DNA of 64,000 bases from Achatina immaculata (lineage: Eukaryota; Mollusca; Gastropoda; Stylommatophora; Achatinidae): NCBI GenBank assembly GCA_009760885.1, contig CM019707.1, positions 33,712,645-33,776,644 of the forward strand, written 5' to 3'. How positions within the stretch are numbered: the stretch's first letter is position 1; every line of letters begins with the position of its first letter. Positions 10,745 through 22,039 of this stretch are shown here, one piece after another. The translations under genes and the position numbers were made by a program. Under the pieces are notes generated by a model. That model searched no databases and was not told the DNA's origin. It was given only the letters and a program-made list of their open reading frames with translations.

Positions 10745-10871
10745 ATGGTGATAAAGGCTCCCTCCGAGCCCCACACTTGACCAGAGTATGGGGTTTACAC
10801 GATATCGTCCCAGCGTCAACCAAGTATGGGTATTTACACTCCACAGACCGAACTGGAAGATTTTGGTTCGT
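10745..10871 (-). CDS. Exon 10: second half of chitin-binding module A4
   Basis: One hundred and twenty-seven bases, phase 0 to phase 1 (acceptor AACTTACAG, donor CCAT|GTGAGT). Encodes VECKYPYLVDAGTISC and LVKCG, cysteines 4 to 6 of the module begun in exon 9, then a short basic-proline linker. Eight bases after the exon the intron turns into a (CAT)n microsatellite. The intron from exon 9 is about 4.5 kb and contains the gypsy-type element. The terminal T plus GT of exon 11 makes a Cys codon. Confidence 0.83.
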
Positions 10872-11083
10872 CTGTAAGTTGAAGAATTGAGTATGTGGCA
10901 TTAATCATTTAACATTCTAAGCTAGGAGTCGGCAAACTACGGCCCTCGGGGCAGCATCACACTAATTTCCTGCCATTATTGCATAACATTAAGTTAAGTG
11001 AAAAATCTATTCTTCATAGTTTTATTTATTATTGTTATTATTATTTTTTTCATTTATTAGTGATAGAAATGAGTTCTTATTGT

Positions 11084-11121
11084 ATAGATGGCATCTGACT
11101 ATAAGTGGCATCTGGCTATAG
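11084..11121. repeat. Short tandem repeat that hosted the LTR element (left part)
   Basis: Units of about 17-18 bases, GTGGCATCTGGCTATAG-like. The array continues on the far side of the LTR element at 14357-14410. Confidence 0.85.
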
Positions 11122-11800
11122 TAAAGCAGAAAGTGTGCCTATGACTTAGCGGCCACTCAGATATGTATGACTACTGGAATTTATTGATTCTTCTTGTGGA
11201 GTACAGTTTCAACTTATAAGTTTCTTCTTGTTGCTGGTGTTCTAACCATCACCTAATTTTCTGTATTATACACTAAGAAAATACAACAAGACACCCAGGC
11301 TTTCCACTCCACAAAATTAGTACGAATACAACAACTTGAACATAACTTGGCAGTCTTCCGACCAAAACAAACTGGTCAACAATGAGAATTTCCACAAAGC
11401 CGATTTGTTGTAGTTTATCATCAGACAACACACATTTATTACAGAAATTTACAGCAACAAATGCCCGGCGTGAAATATCTACGCCACATGGGCAAGGAAA
11501 ACCTTACAATGATTTATTCATACCAAATACCATACTTACAGGCTTACCAAGGACTGCAGCCACACAAAAAAAACAAACTAAACTAATTTCTGACAACAAG
11601 ACTCGCTCTACCCCATTCTCGTTCGCCCAACACGTCCTTCCAGCTCAACGTTCCACAAATAGACTGCTTACGACCGGCTTTTTCACACGGACCTTTCTAA
11701 CGACTTTTTGCACACGGGCCTTCCTAATGACGTAGTCTACGCAACACAATTTATTAGCGCTACACAATTAATCTCTGAACAGAATTGCTATTCTGTTACA
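11122..11800 (-). repeat. Left LTR (3' LTR of the element)
   Basis: About 679 bases, some 23 longer than the right LTR because of a difference near the outer edge. A 117-codon open frame within it is identical in both LTRs but has no recognised domain. Confidence 0.85.
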
Positions 11801-12130
11801 GAATATCTCCCCACCCCCTAAAGGTAGATATTTGGCCATCAAATATCTCCAACCAAACAAAAAAAAAATTGCGAACTTGCACAGAAAACTCTCACGAACT
11901 GTGAGCGATAACAATGAATTTAAAGCTGAATATGCAGCTACAAAAAAAATTTCATGCACCCACAATTTGTACAAATTAAGTACGTTAAACATTTGTGGTG
12001 CAAACATAAATATACATATATTTACAACATTTTTAATACTGAGTTCTGTGAACTACACCATCTATTTCTACTGCCATAGAAATAGGATAGAAGCAAAGGA
12101 TGAACTCCTTTTTCGAAGAACACTACCCAA

Positions 12131-13255
12131 CTAGTGTCTATTATGCTTTTCTTTATACCTAGCCAACGGAACACTTTCCGAACTCGAAGAAGAGTTAATT
12201 CCTGAAGGGGCCACCACGGATGTGGGCCCATCCATACCCGAAAGGGGAGTACTCTGCGACCCCAATCGAGCCGTCGCCCTTTTATAGAGCTCCTGAAGGG
12301 GAACAGGGGCCTCTGAAGAGGATCCATCCCGTTCATTTCGAACATCCCTCAAAAGGTGTGAGAGGGGATCGCCAATCCCTCCTGTGTGTGTTTCACCATG
12401 ACCGACATCAGATTCAACGTTGTCGGCATCGCTACCGCTGGAATCTGTTCCTTCCTCGATAGGTGGAAGAACAAATCGCGCCGAACGCAAACCATACAAT
12501 TTATTCGAAGGAGGCTCCCTCCACTGAACCTCCACCTTGTGTATATCATTTGCATGAACCGAGTGGGTTCTCCCGTCAGCCTGGTTCTTGATCAGGAAGG
12601 TAACCGGAGACAAACGCTTCACCACCGTATAAAACGGGGCCCACCGCGCATCTAACTTAGAATGGCGTGCATGGATTCTATACGCTACACTGTCTCCCAC
12701 TGAAATGTTTGGCATCTCCGCACGTTCATTATAGCTCGCTCTCTGTCTGGAGCGAGACTTATTTAACTGGCGAAATACTTGAAGGAACGTACGGTGCTGT
12801 TGCATCAACCTGATCTCCGTAGGGTCCTCCCCATAGTACTTAACATGGGGGCACAACAAATTATCCAGGGGCAACCAAGGGTGCCGGCCGTATAAAAAGA
12901 AGAAGGGAGACACCCCAGTACTTTCATTGACGTTCATACGAATGGCCCCCACTGCCATTGGTAAGAACACATCCCACATCTGTGGAATCTCGTGCACATG
13001 CTTGGACAAAATGTCAAGGAGGGTGCGATGCATCCTTTCATTCCTGGCGTTGCTCTGTGGGTGATACAACGCCGTAGTAACGTGTTGAACATGGAGCTGT
13101 TTGAACAGGTGGCTCAAGGAATGATTCACAAACTCAGCCCCATTGTCCGTTACCACTACAGATGGCGTGGAGTGACGCGGGATTATCCGCTGCAACAATA
13201 CCTCAGCCACCGTGTGGGCTGTCCTGTCTGGTACTGGGAAACATTCGGGCCATAG
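12131..13255 (-). pseudogene. Integrase C-terminal two thirds of the gypsy-type pol
   Basis: The open frame enters from about 13255 (WPECFPVPD...) and ends at 12131. It retains the second catalytic Asp in VTDNGAEFV, the catalytic Glu in NARNERMHRTL, and a GPY/F-like domain (ARWAPFYTVVKRLSPVTF). The zinc finger and first catalytic Asp are missing because the sequence upstream of about 13262 is unrelated, so integrase activity is not expected. The last ~110 residues are Ser/Gly-rich and low-complexity. No chromodomain seen. Confidence 0.88.
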
Positions 13256-13700
13256 GGTTAGCCAATGCTGACAGAACTACCAACCGAAATTCGAACGCTA
13301 GCTAGCTAACCAACTCCATCTTGACTGCCTAACTAACTACAAACCTATCAACTCCTAATCTATCTGCAGTCAGCTTCCAACACCTAAGCTAGCTATCCTT
13401 ACTCTACAACATATTTGCTGTTGACCAAAACAGTAGTCTGCCATATTTGATAGCCGAAAACGAGGCAGGTCATCGACAAGGTAAGCAGGTCATTGATCGA
13501 CAATCGTAATCTAGGGCATGGTAACAATAGACAAAACTTTGTGTGTACTACACAACTGGAGACAAAAATACTACAACCTGGAGACTTGCCATGACTTCAC
13601 AATTAGAAGTATGAGCCGTGCATTAAACCAGCAGCCCACGAGCAACAACTAAAACACTTTGTGCCAGACCGTGAAAGAAAGCGCTGGTCACGGCGCCAAC

Positions 13701-14356
13701 TAAAGCAGTATCCTCCTACAATAAGACTACTGAAATGGATTGATTCTTCTTGTGGAGTACAGTTTCAACTTATAAGTTTCTTCTTGTTGCTGGTGTTCTA
13801 ACCATCACCTAATTTTCTGTATTATACACTAAGAAAATACAACAAGACACCCAGGCTTTCCACTCCACAAAATTAGTACGAATACAACAACTTGAACATA
13901 ACTTGGCAGTCTTCCGACCAAAACAAACTGGTCAACAATGAGAATTTCCACAAAGCCGATTTGTTGTAGTTTATCATCAGACAACACACATTTATTACAG
14001 AAATTTACAGCAACAAATGCCCGGCGTGAAATATCTACGCCACATGGGCAAGGAAAACCTTACAATGATTTATTCATACCAAATACCATACTTACAGGCT
14101 TACCAAGGACTGCAGCCACACAAAAAAAACAAACTAAACTAATTTCTGACAACAAGACTCGCTCTACCCCATTCTCGTTCGCCCAACACGTCCTTCCAGC
14201 TCAACGTTCCACAAATAGACTGCTTACGACCGGCTTTTTCACACGGACCTTTCTAACGACTTTTTGCACACGGGCCTTCCTAATGACGTAGTCTACGCAA
14301 CACAATTTATTAGCGCTACACAATTAATCTCTGAACAGAATTGCTATTCTGTTACA
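13701..14356 (-). repeat. Right LTR (5' LTR of the element)
   Basis: About 656 bases, near-identical to the left LTR. The outer edge TTACA abuts the ATAG target duplication. Confidence 0.85.
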
Positions 14357-14410
14357 ATAGATGGCATCTGACTATAGGTGGCATCTGGCTATAGGTGGCA
14401 TCTGGCTTCT
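14357..14410. repeat. Short tandem repeat that hosted the LTR element (right part)
   Basis: Three units like those at 11084-11121. 14411-14740 holds nothing recognisable. Confidence 0.85.
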
Positions 14411-14744
14411 TTTTTAGCAAAAGATCACTCGTATCAAAAGTGCACTGATTATGTCCCTTTTGATTTCATGCTTTTCCGAGGAAGGTCGCCGACTTCTTCT
14501 CTGAGGTAATAAAATATCAATCATTTTAATTCCCCTTGTATTATTACGCTAGCAAATGAAACTTGTATCTAATCCTATAATTTTCTAAGTCAGTCGGATT
14601 GTGACATATACTACGTCATAGAGGACAAGTAGACGGGAGGCTGGCAAGAGTATATGTGTGTCCGTGTAAGTAGATCGTTTAGCTTTATTGTTCAGGTGTA
14701 GATTCGCTGACAGGTACCTAAGTGTAACCAACAGCTTCCTTCAA

Positions 14745-15040
14745 AATACTTTGAGACGAGAAAGAAAGAAAAATAGTAGACACAACCCTTGAAACGAGAT
14801 AGAAAGAAAAATAGTAGACACAGCCCTTGAAACGAGATAGAAAGAAAAATAGTAGACACAGCCCTTGAAACGAGATAGAAAGAAAAATAGTAGACACAGC
14901 CCTTGAAACGAGATAGAAAGAAAAATAGTAGACACAGCCCTTGAAACGAGATAGAAAGAAAAATAATAGACACAGCCCTTGAAACGAGATAGAAAGAAAA
15001 ATAGTAGACACAGCCCTTGAAACGAGATAGAAAGAAAAAC
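14745..15040. repeat. Minisatellite, 38 bp period, about 8 copies
   Basis: Units contain TTGAAACGAGATAGAAAGAA. Very homogeneous; open in three minus-strand frames without coding meaning. Confidence 0.94.
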
Positions 15041-15281
15041 AGTTATGAAGATGACCATGAAAAGAACAACGGCTCCAGTAGGACAAGCAGTCTCATAGCT
15101 GCAAGAGAATATCACACCATCATCTTATCACCTTCCAGCCCTAAAACTGTCCTCTCGCGGCCAGGCGACTGCTCGTCCTACAAGAGTCCGCATTTCGCGT
15201 CCTGGTCATTCCCTTCTTTCTGAAAACCCGTTTCATGCTAAAGACAGTCATTATGAAGAAGCCAGACCATGCACGAGTCAC

Positions 15282-15325
15282 ACATCCTTCGCGAGTCACA
15301 CATCCTTCGCGAGTCACACATCCTT
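15282..15325. repeat. Short triplicate, 18 bp period
   Basis: Three copies of GCGAGTCACACATCCTTC-like units just downstream (transcript sense) of exon 9. Confidence 0.85.
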
Positions 15326-15364
15326 TGCTTTCTCTGCTTTCCTCCATAGTTAACTCACACTTGC

Positions 15365-15465
15365 CTGTGTGTTGTTGGCTAAGCCACAGCTGTAGAAGAC
15401 AGAACACTCGGTGGGATGTAAGAGCCTGCCGTTGGGAATATTGGCGCAGTAGATGTCCAAAGTTT
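15365..15465 (-). CDS. Exon 9: first half of chitin-binding module A4, GC donor
   Basis: One hundred and one bases, phase 1 to phase 0. The acceptor is CCTCTTTCAG. Encodes YCANIPNGRLLHPTEC then SVFYSC, the first three cysteines of an A module. The exon boundary that agrees with exon 10 (phase 0) is CAG|GCAAGT, the well-known strong form of a GC donor. The nearest GT (GCAA|GTGTGAG, four bases on) would leave the frame in phase 1 and not fit exon 10. So a GC-AG intron is inferred here. Confidence 0.78.
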
Positions 15466-15554
15466 CTGAAAGAGGAAAAAAAAGCAGTAAAGATATTAGC
15501 CGAACCTCACTCAGGACCTAACTATCACCAGTGATAAACTGGACTGCTTCAGCA

Positions 15555-15835
15555 GTTTTGATAACTTGGGTCACTTCATAACCAGTGCAAGCCAAGAACT
15601 TCAGACTGTGTAGATATATCTTCGTGTTGATAACTTAGGTCACTTCATAACCAGTACAAACCAAGACTTTCAGCGGGCTGATAACTTGGGTCATTTCATA
15701 ACTGGTACAAACCAAGAGTTTCAGCGGGCTGATAACTTGGGTCACTTCATAACTGGTACAAACCAAGAGTTTCAGCGGGCTGATAACTTGCGTCACTTCA
15801 TAACTGGTACAAACCAAGATTTTCAGACCGTGTAG
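15555..15835. repeat. Minisatellite, 51 bp period, about 5 copies
   Basis: Units contain TTGGGTCACTTCATAACTGG and AACCAAGAGTTTCAG. Confidence 0.92.
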
Positions 15836-15954
15836 ATATCTTCATGTTCTTACAGTATGAAAAATAGAAAGGGCTTGTAAATCAGAGGTTCTCAGACTGA
15901 GCTTTACCCCCCACCGGGGAGGGGTTTTGCCAGCAGCGGCCATCACAACCAACT

Positions 15955-16370
15955 GCGTGAAAAGAGTTTTATAGGGGCATCAGAACAAACTGTGAGGAGA
16001 AAAGGTTTTTGTAGGGGCATCAGAACAAACTGTGAGGAGAAAAGGTTTTTGTAGGGGCATCAGAACAAACTGTGAGGAGAAAAGGTTTTTGTAGGGGCAT
16101 CAGAACAAACTGAGAGGAGAAAAGGTTTTTGTAGAGGCATCGAAACAGAGAGGAGAAAAGGTTTTTATAGGGGGATCAGAACAAACTGAGAGGAGAAAAG
16201 GTTTTTGTAGGGGTATCAGAACAAACTGAGAGGAGAAAAGGTTTTTGTAGGGGTATCAGAACAAACTGAGAATAGAAAAGTTTTTTGTAGGGGTATCAGA
16301 ACAAACTGAGAGGAGAAAAGGTTTTTGTAGGGGTATCAGAACAAACTGGGAGAAGAAAGTGTTTGTAGGG
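15955..16370. repeat. Minisatellite, 40 bp period, about 10 copies
   Basis: Units contain GAGGAGAAAAGGTTTTTGTA. The sequence that follows, 16371-16878, is AT-rich with no feature except loose ATATCTTTGA repeats near 16600-16700. Confidence 0.93.
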
Positions 16371-16878
16371 ACGAGATGTGTCTTGGAAAGTAAAGGGGTG
16401 AGAGACTGAAAAAAGATTTGGAAACACTGATTTAAACAATTCTCTACAACTATTTCTTTCTGCTGTGCATTCTAAACCTACCCTTTTCATCCTCTTATTT
16501 GTGTACATCTTTTTATTTATTTTCGAATCATTTCCTCTTTGTATTTATATATGATTTTTTAAAAATATATAAACATTATACATGTTTTTAGAGAAATGTA
16601 CAACTTATATCTTTGATTACCACAGATAAGCAACATATATCTTTGACTATACCTTTGATATATATTTTTTCTGTATGTTGATACGCATATCTTTGACTAC
16701 CAGAAATTCAGTCATATAAAAATAATTCGATGGAACAGAAGACAAGAAACACTGGGCATAGATTTTTGACAGAAAAAAGAAATAAGCCTTAAACAATATC
16801 ATTAAAACTACCAAAAAAATAACCAAGTGTATATGATAATATGATAATGTGACAAAATCTTGTCCAAAAGTTTCTCAC

Positions 16879-17094
16879 GTGAACTAATCTCGCTTAAACA
16901 CGCGCGCAACTGTGGGTCAAAGATAGTTCCGTCTTGACAGGTGCGTATGTCAATAGTTCTGCCACGTGCACAGACCAGAAAGTACTCGGTCAGCACTCGT
17001 CCAGGATAGGCATTGGCGCCGTCTGGCAGGCCTAGACAGGATGCTGAACATGGGAGGCAGCCAGCATTCACACAGTGTCCCACTAGATACTCGC
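16879..17094 (-). CDS. Exon 8: complete chitin-binding module B2
   Basis: Seventy-two codons, phase 1 at both ends (acceptor GTTGGCAG, donor TCAC|GTGAGA). Contains the whole B module: lead-in cysteines C-x4-C-x2-C-x3-C, then LGLPDG and a PGR, then YFLVC, RTC and IFDPQLRAC. The second half matches chitin-binding type-2 consensus; the lead-in with four closely spaced cysteines is not part of the canonical CBM14 pattern. This exon defines the B type most clearly, with eight cysteines counting the one made at the exon 7 junction. Confidence 0.85.
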
Positions 17095-17154
17095 CTGCCA
17101 ACGGAGACAAACACAACAATCATGTTCCATGTATGGCATGACTCTTACATAGAA

Positions 17155-17345
17155 TGACACACAATAATTAGTGTATGAGAACATAACTATACACGAAGCC
17201 ACTGCAGTGAAGCTTTGATACCAAAACATATAAGCTAGGATAAAAGTAGGAACAGCTTTATTATTTAACGAGTACAAAGTTTTCAGGTTTTGGCGTGAGC
17301 TTTTATCACGCAGAAACACACAGGAAGAAGAAATAGAAAGAGGAG
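17155..17345 (-). repeat. Dispersed repeat R1 (3' part)
   Basis: On the minus strand it carries CTCGTTAAATAATAAAGCTG-like sequence followed by a conserved tail with CAGTGGCTTCGTGTATAGTT. Other copies: 20330-20478, 20525-21300, 29680-29960, 45140-45720, 48700-48985 and part of 52450-52940. The AATAAAGCTG motif looks like a polyadenylation signal context. Confidence 0.65.
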
Positions 17346-20330
17346 ATTCATTTATTTATTTCCATGTTCCTTGTGGAACTTTGCCTCCCTAACAGCACTC
17401 CTGTAGGCCTCTCGGTTGTGGGCAACATGGCCTGCTGATGCATCCATTTGCAGATCCTCAACTTCCAGCCATCTTCGCCTTGGTCTTCCTCTCTTTTTTC
17501 CCATTATGTACCCTTCCAAGACGGTCTTCTCTAGATTATCATGACAGTTAGTGTGTCCAAAATATTGAAGTTTTCTCTCTTTAATCCTCTTTACTAGCCA
17601 GCCTTTTCAATATTAAGCTCTTGTAGTATGGATATATTTGTTCTTTTTTGTGTCTATAATATTTGAAGAACTCTTCTGTAGCATTTACATTCAAAGACAT
17701 TTATGTGTTTCTCAGCTGTTTTGTTAAGTGTCCAGGTCTCACAGGCATATATTGCGATGGGAAAGATGCATGCCCTTAAAAATGTTATTTTTGTAGTTTT
17801 GTCTGTTCCTCTCCACAGATTCTTTAGTTGTTTTACTTTCTGAAGAGCGATAGATCTCTTCCGTTTAGTTTCCCTCATTGTATCTCCATTAATAGTTAGT
17901 AATGATCCAAGATATTCAAAACTCTCCACTTCTTCCAGTTTTTCCTCATTGATACATATATCAGCTGCTTTGTTTGTTTTGTCAGTTGTCATCAATTTAG
18001 TTTTCTTTGCATTAAGATAGAGATTTTGTTCTTCACTATTCTTACGGATTGACATAATTAGTTTTTCCATTCTGTTTTTATGTTGTGGACAGTAATACTG
18101 TGTCATCAGCATATCTAATCTCTGGCATTTCATAACCTCCAATTGTTATGGCATCGTAATATTCTTTGTCTACATCTTCTCTAACATCCCTCGTTATATT
18201 TTCAGTATACAAGTTAAATAAGTAAGGCGACAATATGCACCCCTGACGGACCCCTTGTTTTATGTCAAACCAAGTTGTTGTTTCATCATTTATTCTTACT
18301 GCTGCTTGTTGGTCTAGATACAGCAGTGATGTTAATTGTATCAAATGTGTTGGAATTCCCATTTTTTCCAATATTTCCCAAAGTTTTTGGTGTTTTACAC
18401 AATCAAATGGCTTTGAGTAGTCTATAAAGGCTAAATACAGATTCACATTAAATTCTCTGCATTTTTCTATTATTAATCTAATATTGAATATATAATCTCT
18501 TGATCCTCATCCTTGCCTGAAATCAGCTTAGACCATATTGACTTCTTCTATTTTCTTACGAAGTCTCCTGATTATGATTTTTAACAGAATTTTACTGGCA
18601 TGACTAATCAGGGCAACAGTTCTGTAGTTTGTGCATAATTTCAGGTTACCCTTTTTTGGCAGTGGTATGAATACAGTTCTTTTCCACTCTTCTGGTCAAA
18701 TACCTGAATGCCATATCTTTTTACATAGTGCATAATAGATTGTTGCACATTCCTTTTCTCCTGCTTTAATAAGTTCGCCTGTTATCTCATCACATCCTGG
18801 TGATTTACCATTTTCAGCTTCTTTATTGCCCATCAAATTTCTCCTATTGTTGGTTCGGGATTTTTCTCCTCCATCATTAATTCACACTGTTGATTTCTGC
18901 TTTCACATTCGGTTGTTTCATACATTCCTCTGCAATATTCCTTCCATCTTTGTAGTATTTCCTCTGTCTCTGTCAATGTATTCCCCATCTCATCACAAAT
19001 TACATATAGCTTAGGTGTGATATTTCTCGTCAATGTCTTCATTTCTTTAAACATTTCACTATCTCATCCACATTTTTGATGTCCTTCTATTATTTCACAA
19101 CAATCTTGTATGTATTGCGTTGTTTTTTTTTTGGTCTTTTCTAATGTTTCTTCGTACTTCTTTTGTTAAAAATTTATATTCCTCTTTGTTTTTGTATGTC
19201 ACTTTCCATTGCGTCTTCATTTCTCTACTTTGTTTTACCAGTTCTAGTGTGCCTGCTGCAATCCATCCATTCTTTTGTGTTTTCTTTACTGGAACCACGT
19301 CTTTAGCTGTTGTTATTAAGATATCTCTGGCCTTTGTAGCCAAATCATCTGATGTCATCTCCTCCTGTACAGCCATCAGGATTTCAAAGCGGCTCCTCAC
19401 TTCTATAACATATTGTTCGGATATTTTTGTAAGATCAAAGCGGAGTGGTCTTGATCCCGTGACTGTCTTTTTTATCTTTATCTTCATGTCTGCTATTAAT
19501 AACTCATGGTCCGTGTCACAATCAGCACCTGGTAAAGTTTTTGCTGATGTTATATTTGATCTCCACCATCTTTGCATTAAAATGTAATCTGTTTGATTCT
19601 TGGTTTTCCCATCAGATGATGTCCATGTGTAAAGTGTTCTTGGATGTTGTTTAAAAATGTATTAACCACCATTAGCTCATTTTTCATGCAAAATGCCTTT
19701 AGATTGTCACCTGCCTCATTTCTATGTCCTATGATAAATTTCCCCACAACATATCCTTCGTCCTCTGCTCTTTCTGTACCAATCTTTGCATTAAAATCCC
19801 CCATTAGTAATACAATATTATTTTTCCGTACCTGGTCTACTGTCGTTTTCAATGTGTTATAAAAGTCTACTTTATCTTTTTCTGCTGCTGATGTAGGTGC
19901 ATATATCTGGACGATTGTTACATTTCTAGGAGTGCCCTTAAGTCTGATTGTGAGGATTCTATCACTTCTTTCTGAATTGTAACCTAGTAATGCTTTTGAT
20001 GTTGATTTGTCCAAGTAAAAAGCAACTCCATTCTTTCCTCCTAATTCTCCACCAGAGTATATAAAGATATTATCATTCTCGCTCTTGAAGTGTCCTGATC
20101 CTTTCCATCGATGTTGCAGATTCCCAAAATGTGTATCCACGTTCTTTTCATCTCGTCACTTATTATTTGATACTTTCCCTCATACATACTTCCCACATTC
20201 CATGTTCCTACTCTTATTTTTCTTTGTAGTTTGATGCAGGGGTTTTCTTTAGTAACACCGTCAGGATTTTGTCCGTCATCACAATTACTAGTACTAACTT
20301 CTGTCTCACACTCTTCCCCAGTGTTAAAAT
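17345..20330 (-). mobile_element. LINE family B, copy B1, nearly full length but broken
   Basis: A non-LTR retrotransposon read from about 20250 down. The N-terminal endonuclease starts RVGTWNVGSM and continues in 19577-20140 with IYAPTSAAEKDKV and LMGDFNAKIG, an APE-type endonuclease signature. Linker and RT follow in several frames (19095-19577, 18833-19054, 18078-18446), with VKQGVRQGCILSPYLFNLYT-like and RYADDTVLLS motifs. The C-terminal part is 17654-18142. Several frame shifts and stops make it inactive. The 3' end is (AATG)n-like near 17345. Confidence 0.9.
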
Positions 20331-20478
20331 TCGTGGAGAGAGGAGATAAAAGTATAAATTCACAGGAATGGTGCGTTAAAAAATTAATAGAGCACTTAGC
20401 TGTAACTTGTAAGATGATGTGGCTTGTCCGACGCTGTGTGTCAGAAATGCGCATGGTGGAGTGTAAAGAGTATTTAAA
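20330..20478 (-). repeat. Dispersed repeat R1, inverted arm
   Basis: Reverse complement of the middle of the R1 copy at 20525-21300, sharing CTTACAAGTTACAGCTAAGT and CATGCGCATTTCTGACACAC. The two arms form an inverted repeat of about 140 bases. Confidence 0.8.
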
Positions 20479-20524
20479 TGGTGAGACTAAGTTCCACTGC
20501 CTTCTCACTTGCTACATACACTCG

Positions 20525-20719
20525 AAAACCTCTTGACAGCATCACATTACAACCCCTCTACCCCTACTATAATTACCTATTTCACCTTCTCCAGGCTAGA
20601 TTACCATTGTATCATTCACTCTCCCCTCCACTGTTTCTCCACCCACCACCCTCATTTACGACCCACCTATCACACATCGAAAGCCTCAGTTTAAATACTA
20701 AATTTAAATACTCTCTATA

Positions 20720-20754
<35 letters not shown>

Positions 20755-21300
20755 AGTCCCGTGCAACTGGCGTTGGCTATTATGCTTCTCCAAAGTACAC
20801 GATCCTTCATGCAGGCCATCAGCTCAGTTGGTGATTTCCTCTCACACCATTCCGTCAGACTGTCCAGTATCATTTCTCTTGGTCTTCCTCTGGATCTTCT
20901 TCCCTATATTTTTCCTGTTGTTATAATGTTTTCAATGCCACCTCTACTCATTGCATGTCCTATGAAAGTACATTGTCTCTCTCTTATTTTTTTGACAAGA
21001 TTTTTTGTCTCTCCAGCTCTTCTGTACATTCTTCATTATTTATTTTTGCTGTCCAGGGAATTCTCTATACTCCACCATGCGCATTTCTGACACACAGCGT
21101 CGAACAAGCCACAGCGTCTTACAAGTTACAGCTAAGTGCTCTATTCAATTTTTTTTTTGCATCGCATTCATGCGAATTGATCTCCTCTCCCTCTCTCTCT
21201 GTTTCTTCGTCCGGTGTATTTAAGTATGATTAAGGCTCACGCCGAAACGCCACAACTGTATGCTCGTTAAGTAATAAAGCTGCTCCTACTTTTTTCCTAG
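20525..21300 (+). repeat. Dispersed repeat R1, split by a LINE A insertion
   Basis: The left part (20525-20724) matches 45150-45300 (CATTACAA-CCC, TTACCTATT-C, CCTATCACACAT). The right part (21063-21300) carries the CT-rich stretch, CACGCCGAAACG and AATAAAGCTG end. The two parts are one element once 20725-21062 is removed. Confidence 0.75.
20725..21062 (-). mobile_element. LINE family A, copy A4, with target-site duplication
   Basis: The 3' end only: a (CAT)n tail at 20725-20755, then the reverse complement of the LINE A C-terminal region to about 21060. CTCTATACTCCA occurs at 20713-20724 and 21063-21074 and is the target-site duplication. Confidence 0.9.
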
Positions 21301-21329
21301 TTTATGCATCTTACATAGAATGAAAGATA

Positions 21330-21700
21330 CACTGACATACTTGCCTGCCATAACAGCGAAAAACCGCTGGAAATGGATTGGTCACGTGCTCCGAAGAGAC
21401 CCCAGCAACATCACTACAACAGCCAGAGATGGGCCTTCGAGGGAAATAGAAATAGAGGCCGACCAAAGGCTACATGACGAAGAACTTTAGAAGCAGAAAT
21501 AGGTAAAGTGCAGCACAGCTGGGGAACAGTACAAAAGAGGGGGCTGCAGACCACGAGAGGTGGAGAGAATTGTTGCTATCCTGCAAGAAGCTACAGGGCG
21601 TGCTGGTAGGTGATTGCGTAGCCGATCATCGATCATTGATAATGATAATGATGATAATGATGATGATGATGATGATGATGAAGACATACAAAACGACGAA
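21330..21700 (+). mobile_element. LINE family D fragment, copy D2
   Basis: Encodes NRWKWIGHVLRRDPSN then, after a frame shift, GNRNRGRPKATWRRTLEAEI, the conserved C-terminal end of a LINE ORF. Ends in a (GAT)n run at 21637-21680. Confidence 0.8.
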
Positions 21701-21884
21701 CATATACTTCACCTCCCCCCAGGTGTATATACAGTTAAGTATATTTACATACACAGTCAAGTATTATATGGAGAAATGAATCATTTACACTCATATAACG
21801 ACACATACCAGACATGTATATATGTATCTGAAGGTAAGCAAACAATGTCTGTGGTAGTATTGTGACAGTATAGTTTTCATGGCT

Positions 21885-22010
21885 GAAGAGACATAGTGGC
21901 CAAGACCCTGGCCCACCTCTCCGTTGGGGCTCCTAGACACAGTCTTGGCTAATGGGCCCGGGGCTCCTAGACACAGTCTTGGCTAATGGGGCGGGGCTCC
22001 TAGTGGTGAT
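21885..22010 (+). repeat. Dispersed repeat R2 with internal tandem
   Basis: GGCCAAGACCCTGGCCCACC matches the 8150 copy. Two to three tandem copies of GCTCCTAGACACAGTCTTGG follow. Confidence 0.55.
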
Positions 22011-22039
22011 CATGATGGTCGAGGACTGTAAAACTTGCA

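Larger units (their letters stand above)
11122..14356 (-). mobile_element. Ty3/gypsy-type LTR retrotransposon, internally deleted
   Basis: Two near-identical LTRs (11122-11800, 13701-14356) flank about 1.9 kb. On the minus strand the left junction shows a polypurine tract (AGGGGGTGGGGAG) just before the LTR start TGTAACAG. The right junction shows a primer-binding-like TGGCGCCGTGACC next to the LTR. The flanks carry a 4-base duplication ATAG (11118-11121 and 14357-14360). Only an integrase part remains; gag, protease, RT and RNase H are absent, so it cannot move by itself. The LTR likeness indicates a fairly recent insertion. Confidence 0.9.

Noticed and set aside
11382..11735. 117-residue protein repeated at 13938-14291
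   Set aside because: It lies within both LTRs; identity reflects LTR duplication, and no domain is recognisable.
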